Shown here one piece after another: positions 54,340 through 64,000 of a DNA stretch of 64,000 nucleotides. Position 1 is the stretch's first letter. The number at the start of each line of letters is the position of its first letter. Source of the stretch: Gymnothorax reevesii (Eukaryota; Chordata; Actinopteri; Anguilliformes; Muraenidae); NCBI GenBank assembly GCA_029721435.1, contig CM056582.1, positions 42,118,611 to 42,182,610 on the forward strand, written 5' to 3'. Position numbers and translations under genes: made by a program. A model generated the notes under the pieces. That model ran no database searches. It saw only the letters and a list, made by a program, of their open reading frames with translations, and was not told the origin of the DNA.

Positions 54340-55744
54340 CATACCCTGGGGCAAATTTAAGCAAATTCCCTTCGTGTGTCATGGCTGGGAACTTTGTCAA
54401 ATGTACTTTCGTTTACACACATGGCCATTGGAAAACTTCATTTCAGAACATATTTTTTCAACAAATATTTTCCTATCTTGGCAGTATGACATCAATTTCA
54501 CCAAATAATTTTTTTATTCATAAGGAAAATATAAAGAGGGGGCTGTAACATTTTGTGTACTGTACTGTCCTGTAGCACGGACCACTGCAGTAACTATCCT
54601 GCTCCACTAGGGTGTTAGTTTCAGCTAAGATTACCTCAGTAGCTACACTGTTAGTTATAAACTTGCACCTTTTTACCAGTTATTTTACAATCATTACAAT
54701 TCAGATTCTGTGTATGTCAATTGTAAACCACAGTTAAATGCGAGCAGGACTCTACAGTTAAAAACAAAAGGAGACAATGCGTTAATTTCACTGTGAAATT
54801 CAGTCTATTTATAACAGTGGGATAATTATATCATTTAAATTGAGTTGTGATAACAACTTCGTATAGGTTAATTGGACAATGCGGAGGCCGTTTCCAAAGA
54901 GAATAGGTATAAAAACATGAAAACAAGAGGTTGCTTGCTGATAAATATTACGAGCTTGGTTGTAGCAACAGTCAGATTATGAACACCCAATACCCAATCT
55001 GATCAAAAAACCCAGTTATTCATGGCTAATCTGGGTCAATGCACTGCACTATGAGTAGCGGAAAATGGTCTTACACAATTAGGCCATATTAAAGTCTCGG
55101 GGTGAATTCAGTCTAATTTCTGATGGACAGTGCTCATGGCAAAAACATGAGCCCATCCCCCTCCACCCCCGCCCCCTCCGAAAATCTAAACATTTTCATG
55201 TTTTTATAATCCTATGCTAAGAAGGATTGAATGGTAAAACCAGTCATTTTCTAGTGTTTTCTATGAAGCCAAATTATTTTTCGGAAAGCGCCACCATGTT
55301 TTACAATGAACTATACGGAGCAGTAGGCTAATCAAAACTCCATTTCAAGAATAAAATCATTAAGCTGTATCACACTCACAATGGCACAATAATCAACCGA
55401 GATTAATAGCCGACAGCAATGTATCAACAGGCAGCAATTTATTAACATACCTTTCAAAACCTGCTGATTACTATCATGTTCTCCAGATTTCCTTGTCAAA
55501 GTGTTTAAACATTGGATTTAAAGAATCCCAAATTTAGTTATGACCCTTCAAAATTAGGGTGCCACGCCCCTTTTCTGCAAACGTGAATTGCGAGTTTTAT
55601 TTATAAGCATTTTTGGAGTCCCATATCTTTTGATTCTATTGATCTAGAAGGCTGACATTTTGTATATGTCCTCACTCTGACCCTGTCTACCAAATTCTGA
55701 ACTTGAAAAGAACCTATTTCTGATCATTTATGAATGATTAACCC
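54340..55744. other. Unassigned stretch
   Basis: Upstream of the gag fragment some retroelement leader could remain, but no primer-binding site or LTR was found. A C-rich CCCCCTCCACCCCCGCCCCC tract lies at 55158. The rest is unassigned. Confidence 0.3.
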
Positions 55745-56439
55745 CTTAAAACCGGAATCTGGATTCCTGAGAAGTTGATTTTTGATACGGAATCAGTTAG
55801 ACACCAGAAGCGGGGTGAAGGGAAATGAGGATTTATTGAAAACAAAATAAAACAGGCACGAGGGCCAACAAAAAACTTGGCCCAAAGGGTTGCAAAAGAC
55901 AAACTAAGGTAAGCTACACAGAGCTGAGAAACTAAATAGCAAAAACGGCAAGAACAAAAAACCACTGGAAACTCCAGGCAGAAATCCAAGAACGAAAATA
56001 AACAACAAGACTAAGGCTATGTACAAAATGACTAAGAAAACGAGACTTTGGAACACGAGCTAGCAGACAAGGACAAGGACAAGGACAAGGACAAGGACAA
56101 GGACAAGGACAAGGACAAGGACAAGGAAACATGAGCGAGAACTTGACTTGGAAACAAAATTTGGCAACAAAACTTGAGACACTGTCTGCCAGCCAACTTC
56201 CACCGCATCCAGATAAAGGGTGAGAAATCAAGACATGAAGGGCAACACCTGGAGGAGGAGAAACAAGAGGCATGGCAAGATCATGACATGGACTAAGATT
56301 GGATGACAAGACTTGCTCATTAAGAGAATGAGCGTGCTCAGCTTAAGGTACAATTGAGTATGCAGTTTGAAAGCAGCATGAATGTTCAGAACAGAAAAGC
56401 ACAGCAAGATCTTGAAATAGCAAAGCAGGAATCATGACA
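55745..56439 (-). repeat. LTR-like repeat, separate family, with hexamer array
   Basis: In sense orientation it begins TGTCATGATTCCTGC at 56439, like the family L start, and its AATAAATCC signal is at about 55829. The body differs from family L. It includes a perfect ACAAGG hexanucleotide array at 56066-56127, about ten units. The 3' edge near 55745-55785 is approximate. Confidence 0.45.
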
Positions 56440-56720
56440 ATAAACTTCCTGTCTAAATTAGTAGTATTAGTAATGTGCCTGTCAAAGAATTACACCACCC
56501 AGTGAGTGTTAGTAAATGTTAGTAACTTAAAAACAGTTAATTGCCAATTAAGCTTAGGCAGCCCCGAATCAGCACAGCACAGAAGGAAGGGTGAAATACC
56601 AAAGCCAACCAGAGCTCTGAAATGTGCAACAACAAAGGCACGGGGAAGAATGCAGACAAGTGGTGGAGTGGCTTGGCAGACCTGGCGAAAACAAAAACAT
56701 GGAAAAGGAATGTGAACTAT
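56440..56720 (-). repeat. LTR-like fragment with GTTAGTA words
   Basis: TTAGTAGTATTAGTAATGTG, GAGTGTTAGTAAATGTTAGT and the following AATTAAGCTTAGGCAG resemble the middle of family L/L2Y. It adjoins the previous repeat directly. Edges are uncertain. Confidence 0.4.
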
Positions 56721-57721
56721 GAAATGCGTAATCCTAATACAAGAAACTGTTAAAACTGTGACTATGAACATGAACTATGAACTATGGAATCTTGAACATG
56801 AAAACTGTTATTATCATAAATGCTGTCCTGGCCAAAGGCCAGGACCCCAGAACACAACAATTTTGAGGACTTTGGGGGTCCAGAGCAAGAAGTATCAATG
56901 GATTTCTTTGCAGATATAGACTTCTTGATGTTATTTGGCAACTGTACTTTACACTAAAAGAGAGGCATTGAAATTTGACCTTTAATGGAGGAACAGTGTG
57001 TCCCCAAAAATGGTTTCCAGAAAAACTGTTTGTTGACTTCGCGGCCACATATTGCAGGAAATGAGCTTCACACCACATAAATTTTCACCTTTTCCCAAGG
57101 TATAAAGCCAATTAAAACCTTGATTATGCACCTCCTTATGTACAAACTGAACCTTGGAAAATGGGTACTTTTTAATCATTATCATGCCACACAGAAGCCA
57201 TCATTTTGGAGCATCCTTCTCGCCAGTTGGCTTCAGCTATTTTACTTTCAACCTCGGAAGAATCTGAAGTATCATCACTGCTTTGACTTTGACTTCACTA
57301 GCACTTACACTTAGCACTCTCCTCTTCTGCAGGTGTGTACGTACACTTTTGTTTACTTGAGGTTCTTTGTTGTAGCTTGAAATGCTTTAATCATTTTGTG
57401 AGTTGCTTCGGATAATAGCGTCTGCTAAATTTAAGTGTATTAACAAATACGAAACATTTTGAATCAGGAACATTTTTTGTTTGCGTAAGTGTGTGGGGGG
57501 ATGGGTTTGGGGAGGGTCTCAGTATACCGACAACTAGAAACTAGACCTCCACTGTGTACCATTACACCACCCAGAAACTTTCAATGCACCCTCAGTCAAA
57601 GCAGGCTGCATCCGGCCCTGTAGCCATATCCGCTTAGATCACTCTCTTTTTCCAATATATCTGTTTGATTTGTAGTGTTTGTAGCCAGTCCGTGCTTTCT
57701 ACCCTGTGCCTAGCGAACAGC
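56721..57721. other. Mostly unassigned; SINE tail motif at 57395-57442
   Basis: The phrase GTGAGTTGCTTCGGATAATA and GCGTCTGCTAAATTTAAGTG at 57399-57438 is the well-known teleost SINE/LINE2 3' tail (GCTTTGGATAAAAGCGTCTGC type). The upstream SINE body is not recognisable. The rest is unassigned. Confidence 0.5.
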
Positions 57722-58900
57722 AAAAAAAGTTGACATGCTCTGTGAAATGTAAATAAAAACAGAATGCAATGATTTGCAAATCTCATAAGCTGACTTTTTT
57801 TTCACAATAGAACATTAGACAACATATCAGATGTTGATAGTGGGACATTTCACCGTTTCATTAAACATATTAGCTCATTTTAAACTTGATGGCAGCAGCA
57901 CATCTCAAAAAAGTTGGGATAGGGCCATGTTTACCATTGTTTAGTATCCCCTCTTCTTTTAACGACAGTCTGTTAACATCTGGTAATTGAGGAGACCAAA
58001 TGCTGAAGTTTTGGGAGAGGAATGTTGTTCTACTTTTGTCAAATGTAGGATTCTCGCTGCTCAACAGTCGAGGGTCTTTGACGGATTTTTCATTTTCTGA
58101 CTTGCCAAATGTTTTCTATCAGTGAATGGTCTGGACTGCAGGTAGGCCAGTTCAGGACTCAGACTCTACTGCTTGGCCATGGTGTTGTGATGGATGCAGT
58201 GCATGGTTTGTGATTGTCTTGCTGAAATATGCAAGGCCTTCCCTGAAAGAGACGTTGTCTGGATGGGAGCATATGTTGTTGTAAAACCTCTATATACTTT
58301 CCAGCATTGATAATGCCTTTCCAGAGCTCTCCACGCCATAGGCACTAATGCAACCAAATACCATTGGAGATGTAGACTTTTGAACTGCGTGCTGATAACA
58401 CGCTGGATGGTCCCTCTCTTCTTTAGACCGCACAACACGGCATTCACAGTTTCCAAAAAGAATTGAAAATTGAAAATACACTTACAGAGTATTCCAGCGC
58501 AAAAAATCAGGCCTGTTTTTAATGCAGTGCAGCCTGAGGGCCCGAAGATCATGAGTATCCAATATTGACCTGTGGACTTTTCCCTTGAGTACAGAGATTT
58601 CTCCAGAGTTTCTCTGAATCCTTTGATGATTTTATGTACTGTAGATTTAAAGTCTTCACAATTTGACACTGAGGAACATTTCCCTTAAATTTTCCACAAT
58701 TTTCAGATGCAGTTTTTGCAGATTGGTGAATATCTGTACTTCTGAGAGACTCTGTGTCTCTAAAATGCTCCTTTTATTCCCAGTCATGTGACTGACCTGT
58801 TGCCATCTCACATCATAGCCTAGTTAAGCATACCTGCTTCTTGGTATCACTTGTTAATCATTACACAACATATACACAACGTACAACATATTTCAAATTG
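57722..58900 (-). mobile_element. Tc1-like transposon remnant, copy T4
   Basis: The left terminal repeat reads AAAAAGTTGACATGCTCTGTG, then AAACAGAATGCAATGATTTGC and AAAAAAGTTGGGATAGGGCC. The minus strand holds decayed transposase text: [59 protein letters not shown] and GKALHISARQSQTM. An internal deletion removes the first catalytic-Asp region near 58480-58500, where QFSILFGN follows foreign-looking sequence. The right terminal repeat is not clear. Family close to copy T1. Confidence 0.7.
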
Positions 58901-60540
58901 TGGGTTAGAAAAGCTTGATTTTTATTTAGGCAAGAACACGGGAACAGGTGGAGGGTAATAAATACTTTAAACGAGGCATGTCAAACTGGTCCGTAAAAGG
59001 GCTAGAGAGGGCAGTTACTCAGGGCAGTTGCTGGGAATTCTGGGCCCCCGCCCCTGACATTTCATTGCCATTTTTTTATGACAATGGCGGTAATTCATTT
59101 TTCTGCTTCTCGGTGCAATAAACCCAATTTTTCCTTGTTTTTTTTTACGATTAACCACTCAACACAAAGTCAAGAGTATTATTATGCAAATTCTGAATGT
59201 TTAGATGTGGCACATATTCACAAACGAAACCACATTATTACACCTAGTCTGATCAAAAATAAATGTTCAATTAACCACTCAGTAAATGGGTACTCTATTG
59301 TACTCTAATGAGTAATCTATTGTAAAATATTGAGCGCTGATGTGCAACAGACAACAACTCAAAGTATACTGGCTAAAGATACAATGCAGGGTGGAGCTAT
59401 TATAGTCAAATCACAAAAGGTAGTTATGTAACTATTTGAATTTCTTGCAAGTAATATTGACAACACATGAAATACTTTCTTGTAAAATAAATATCAAACA
59501 CTATAATTTTACGTCTTCCCTTATGTCAACTTGAGCTTAAGTTATTTTTTTTGTTCACAGCTTAAGGTCTTTGAAGTCCAACTGTCTGCTTAACTGACTT
59601 CCAATTGAAAGTCTGGCAAGGTTATTACGCCTCTCTTGGGTTGTTGTAGCTGTAGCCTACAGTTATGATCTGCTTCACTATTCCCTTCACTATCTGAAGT
59701 AGCCTTCAGGGGGGGGGGGGGGACATATTGTTTTTGCCTGAATTCCCGTTGGCGTCAGCGTGCCCATTTGTTTCTGGGGCATAACTCTGAAACTGTTCGA
59801 TCGATTCTCATCAAATTTTATATACTGTCTCTACATAACATGTAGATGTGCCTTTTGAGGGTTTGAACTGCTTTTGAATTTTATTTTTTCTGTTTCCATG
59901 GCAACAATTTGGACTTAGGCATATTGAAGGGTGGGACTCGTTTCCGGACCATAACTCTAAAATGTGAAATAGGGGAAGGGGGAGACATCTGTTTTTACGT
60001 GTAAAAACCATTCTACTTTTGTAGTTCCATTTCATATTGCTCTTGTAAACATTTAATATTATATTTTATGGACCAACTAATGATGAACTAACATACCTTG
60101 TCTTGGAATAAACCAAATTTAGATGGGCTTGTCTCTCAGTACCATAGCTCTTAAGCACACAGCTTCACTTTGATATTGTATGAGGGCAAGCTCTGTAAAA
60201 TTACCCCCTGCATTAACAAGACTTATGGCAACAGAATAAAGTAGCACTTTAGTTTTAGTGAACACTTTTGTAAGAAGGTAAAATGTCAGCCTTATCAAGT
60301 GATAGTTTCAATTACACCTACCACACTGACTGCATGTAGTTCGCAAGCCAAATCTAGCCTGTACTGTCATGAAAGCCAAGTATGCAGTAAATTAACCACT
60401 CATAATAAGGAAGGAGGAAAGAGTCCTGCTCCTACCGGATTTTTTGACGGTATATTATAATGGCTGGCGAATGACAACCATACCAATCTTTTCTGTGGAT
60501 GATACTGCACTTGTTCTGTCCTCGATGTGCGCGATGCATG
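58901..60540. other. Mostly unassigned; G run and a dispersed repeat
   Basis: A run of 14 G lies at 59709-59722. At 59740-59990 TTTCTGGGGCATAACTCTG, GTGCCTTTTGAGGGTTTGAA and CTGTTTCCATGGCAAC are words of a dispersed vertebrate repeat that I cannot name. No coding signature was found. Confidence 0.35.
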
Positions 60541-61231
60541 TGTGACAGGCAGCTAAACGCTTTACTCCAATCAAGACTCTGAATGTAGTTCGTCAGGTTT
60601 ATTGGTGAAGCAAAGTGTGAAACTAAAGAAAAAATAAACAAAACAATCACCAAATCGTGAATGTTCAATGTCCATAAATATATAAAACATTAAACAATTC
60701 CACGTGAGAATTTTCCAAATACGCATAGATCGACCATGCCATAAAACCCAAGCCGAATGCAAGAGACTTCGTTGCTATGAATTAGCATGGATGTACTGTT
60801 AACTGAAAATAGCATGACTAGTAACAACAGTATGCTCGCAAGAAATGCTTAGACGACATGAGCTACTAAAGAGTATACAGCATAAATTTTACCACTTAAA
60901 CACAGCACATGAAAGCAAAGGTAAACATTTCAATAATACGTACCGACGATGCAACCTCAAAACAAGATGTATGCCGGAGCGCGCTGATTAACACCGTGAG
61001 CTGCCAAACATCTTAACATCGTGTCTTAGTTCTCACTTCCTCAATAAAGTTTCTATTCAAGATTAACAAAACATAGCCTGATAAACTAAAATCGACCAGT
61101 AGATGGTAGGAATGCGCTCTTAACTTTCTCCTTAATATAAAGCACAATGAAATTAATTAAATTAGATACAAGGAATGATTTTTTTTTTTTTTTTTTAATT
61201 AAACATTGAATATTATGAACTAAACAGCACA
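60541..61231 (-). mobile_element. 3' LTR of the BEL/Pao element
   Basis: In sense (minus) orientation the segment starts TGTGCTGTTTAG directly after a purine tract and ends CTGCCTGTCACA at 60541, 691 bp with TG...CA ends. An AATAAA signal lies at about 60597-60602, near the 3' end, as expected for the R region. A T run (61178-61196) lies near its start. The 5' LTR is outside the window, so identity of the two LTRs and the target duplication cannot be tested. Confidence 0.6.
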
Positions 61232-61241
61232 CTCCCCGCCT
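61232..61241 (-). promoter_or_regulatory. Polypurine tract
   Basis: The minus strand reads GGCGGGGAG immediately before the TGTGCTG of the LTR. A purine run in this place primes plus-strand DNA synthesis in LTR retrotransposons. Its position supports the LTR boundary. Confidence 0.6.
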
Positions 61242-61293
61242 GGCGTTAATTGACGCCATTATCTTGTCAAACACAAAACATTTCTTTCAATCC

Positions 61294-64000
61294 TCATGGC
61301 TCTGGAGAAACAAGAACCGCTATCTCTGAAATGGGTCTAGTGAAGAGTTTAGTTCCATGTGACCCAGCCACCTTTATCTCCACAGTCCGCACTTTGCCGT
61401 CCGAGCTGGGAAACACCTTAGTCACAAATCCAAGTGGCCACTCATTTCTCGGATACTGAAGGTCCTTCAAAACAACAACAGTCCCTGAGCTCACATTTGG
61501 CTGGCTGGACAGCCATTTGCACCGGGGTTGGAGTGTTGAAAGAAACGGACGTCTCCACTTGTCCCAGAAGACATTAGCAAGATGCTGGACTTGTCGCCAC
61601 TGGTTTGTAAAAGGTCAGAGGCCACGAAGTTGCCAGCAGGAGCAGAGAGAGGGCAGACCTTCTGCGTGAGGAGAACAGCTGGGGAGAGTATGAATGGGTC
61701 AGTAGGGTCTGTTGACACCGGAACGAGGGGCCGCGCGTTTATAATAGCAGATACCTCTGCCATGAAGGTGACGAGAACTTCGTGGGTGAGTTTTGCGCTT
61801 TTGAGCTCAAGGAACATAGTGTCCAGAATTCTCCTAGCCAAACCCACCATCCTTTCCCATGAACCACCAAAATGGGAAGCGTGAGGGGGGTTAAAGGTCC
61901 ATGAGCATCCCTTTCCTAACAGGTAGGTCTTGACTGCTGTATTATCTATATTTGAGGGTATCTGGAGCTCTCTACATGCACCAACAAAATTGGTGCCACG
62001 ATCTGAATGGATGCTCTTCACTGGCCCTCTGATGGCCAAGAAGCGTCTAAGTGAGTTGATGAAACTTGATGTGTCAAGTGATTCTATCACTCTAATGTGG
62101 ACTGCCCTCATACTTAAACATGTAAAGATGACAGCCCATCTTTTGTTTTGGACAACACCTCCTCTTGTGCGTTGCGTAGAGACGTTCCAAGGGCCAAACA
62201 CGTCCAAGCCCACATTAGTGAATGGCGGGTCAGTCGAGAGACGCTGAGCTGGGAGATTAGCCATTTTTTGAACACTGAGGGGGGCTCTCAACCTTCTACA
62301 TTTTACACAGTGGTGGATAACATTGCTCACTCTCTTTTTCCCACCAACAACCCACCAACCTGCTGAGGGAAACGGCGCCCTCAGTGTCGAGTCGACCTTG
62401 ATGGAGGGTCTGTTCATGACAATGTTGCACAATGAGGGTTGCAACGTGATGTTGGCCAGGAACAATGACTGGGTTCTTTTCTGCTTGACTTAGGTCTGCC
62501 TCACTGATGCGGCCACCAACCCTAAGCAAACCTTGGTTGTCTAAAAAGGGGTCCAAATTTTTAATAGGACTGTTCTTAGGAATCTCCCGCTGCTCACTGA
62601 TGCACTTGATCTCCTCAGAATAGGTGTCCTCTTGTACAGATCTGACAACAAGGTTCTTAGCTTGCTCGGACTCCTCCACTGTGACTCCAGTTCCACAATG
62701 GTGCCAACCTTTACAAGAACTGTCTTTATTGGTGCCTGACCTGAAGGCATGAACAATGTGCAGAAGATGAGCAATAGCGCGAATCAGGGAGCTCCAACGG
62801 TGAAACTTTGTGAATCTTTGAGAACCAAGGTGGTTCACTTTAGTTGTGGTTTTAAACGCAGAGACCTGAGGTCTGACGTCGGCGTCTGAACTGGGTTCGA
62901 CGAGGTCATAGGTGTGTTGGCTTTGATTGTCCTTGAGCAGGAATTTGGGGCCAGTGAACCAGTTGGTGAGCATGAGCTGATGTGCAGGAACAGATCGCGT
63001 CGCCAGATCCGCTGGGTTCCGGTCAGTGGGCACATATTGCCACTGGTTTGCTCGTGAGGACCTCCTAATCCGAGCCACACGATTGCTAACATAGACATAA
63101 AAGCGTCTGGTCTCGTTGTAAATATAACCCAAGACAACTTTACTGTCTGTGTAGAACTTAGTGTCGTTCAGATGAATGTCCAGCTCTCGTGAGACTAGAT
63201 CAGCAAGCTCTACCGCTAGCACAGCAGCACAAAGTTCCATTCTAGGGATGGTTTGTTCGGGACGTGGTGTTAGCTTTGCTTTCCCCATAACAAAGCCAAT
63301 TTCACAGTTCCCGCCTGCATCCATCACCTTCAAATAGGCCACCGCTGCAATAGCTTTGGTCGACGCGTCACAGAAGATGCACAGTTCTCTGCGTGCAGCT
63401 TCTGAAGGTGAGATTTTAGCGTACGTTCTGATGATTGCGACGTTAGACAGTGCACGCAGTGACTCTCTCCAAAGGATCCATCACTCCTCCATCCCTAGTG
63501 GCAGTGGAGCATCCCAGTCACCATTATTTGCAGTGAGCTCTCTGAGGAAAGATTTACCGTGGATTGTCACAGGTGCTACAAAGCCTAGCGGGTCATAGAG
63601 ACTGTTTATGGTAGATAAGACACCACGTCGAGTGAGGGGTTTTGTCTCATCAGACACATTGAAGGTGAAACAGTCTTTCTCAAGGTCCCAAAGGAGGCCC
63701 AGACTACGCTGCATGGGCAGGGCATCTGCTTCAAGATCTAAGTCTTTGAGGTCTTTCGCATGATCTTGGGATGGGAACGCTTCCAGGATCTCCTTCCTGT
63801 TGGCTGCGATCTTGCGCAACCTCAAGTTCGACTTGGCAAGGACATCACGGGTTTTCTGCAGCAGACTCACAGCCATTTCTACAGTGGGAAGGGATTTAAG
63901 GCCGTCATCCACATAAAAATCAGGTGTCACAAACAGCTTGACGTCGGGGTCGAAGTCCGTCTCAGAGCACTGGACAGACTGATGTGGGCCAAATATTGCT
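61294..64000 (-). pseudogene. BEL/Pao retrotransposon pol (RT-RNaseH-IN), partial
   Basis: The frame enters from the right edge. The reverse-transcriptase site is TPDFYVDDGLKS, then RSLGLLWDLEKD, TRRGVLSTINSLYDPLGFVA. RNase H has its four acids in CDASTK, IPRMELCAAVLAVELA, FYTDSKVVLGYI and DRNPADLATR. The integrase zinc region is HHVATLIVQHCHEQ...CVKC. The catalytic core has VGLDVFGPW, SIHSDRGTNFVGA and FGGSWERMVG (D, D, E). The C-terminus has LKDLQYPRNEWPLGFV, VFPSSDGKVRTVEIKV and a TAG near 61294. Lesions seen: in-frame TGA at 63481-63483, a frameshift between about 62365 and 62390, another between about 61605 and 61635. Gag and protease lie outside the window. It is the best preserved coding region here. 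Confidence 0.85.

Noticed and set aside
56041..56309. A Cys-Pro repeat frame on the minus strand.
   Set aside because: It is a translation of the ACAAGG hexanucleotide array within an LTR-like repeat.
60541..61293. An envelope gene downstream of the BEL/Pao integrase.
   Set aside because: The pol stop is followed within about 60 bases by the purine tract and LTR; there is no room for one.
1..64000. A bacterial or phage operon, defence island or toxin system.
   Set aside because: Gene density, repeat content, poly-A retroposition and transposon families are those of a vertebrate genome; no such genes were seen.

Overview
The window reads as non-coding, transposon-dense chromosomal DNA of a ray-finned fish. 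I recognise no host protein-coding gene, no rRNA or tRNA gene and no CRISPR array. The fish assignment is inferred from the mix of elements: Tc1-like elements with long terminal inverted repeats (TIRs), PIF/Harbinger, a Penelope-like element, CR1/L2-type and Tx1-type LINEs, a BEL/Pao retrotransposon, SINE 3' tails of teleost type, and many copies of LTR-like repeats carrying an AATAAA/TTTATT signal. The species cannot be named. All element names rest on recognising protein motifs and repeat ends by eye; no database was searched.

Layout. 0-3.7 kb: LINE ORF1 remnant (minus), C2H2 zinc-finger scrap, PIF/Harbinger transposase plus Myb-like remnant cut by a dispersed repeat, Tc1 fragment and SINE tail. 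3.8-9.1 kb: three LTR-like copies, one carrying a nested poly-A retrocopy. 9.1-15.5 kb: Tc1 remnants, a tandem duplication, a short minisatellite and a foldback element. 15.7-20.4 kb: a tyrosine-recombinase transposon (Crypton-like) broken by two repeats, and a second PIF/Harbinger fragment. 23-24 kb: a 1.1-kb G-rich minisatellite. 24.7-31.3 kb: LTR-like copies, a SINE split by a 761-bp element with a telomere-like interior, and a small palindromic MITE. 31.7-33.9 kb: a Penelope GIY-YIG region split by a 1,540-bp insertion. 35.8-43.8 kb: a Tx1-type LINE 3' end hit by an almost full-length Tc1 element, then an L2-type LINE carrying two solo LTRs. 44.6-54.3 kb: THAP fragment, several MITEs, a chimeric Tc1 derivative, an EN/RT-deleted LINE joined to a gag fragment. 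57.7-58.9 kb: another Tc1 remnant. 60.5-64 kb: the 3' part of a BEL/Pao element (RT, RNase H, integrase and 3' LTR), running off the right edge.

How the parts relate. Most boundaries are insertion junctions, so the window is useful as a relative-age record: solo LTRs are younger than the L2 LINE they sit in, the Tc1 element at 36.7 kb is younger than its host LINE, and the foldback repeat family interrupts at least two other transposon reading frames and abuts a third. The least damaged protein regions are the BEL/Pao pol (one stop and two frameshifts seen) and the 5' two-thirds of the Tc1 transposase at 37.2-37.9 kb. Stretches listed as unassigned were read on both strands and gave no protein or repeat signature I can support.
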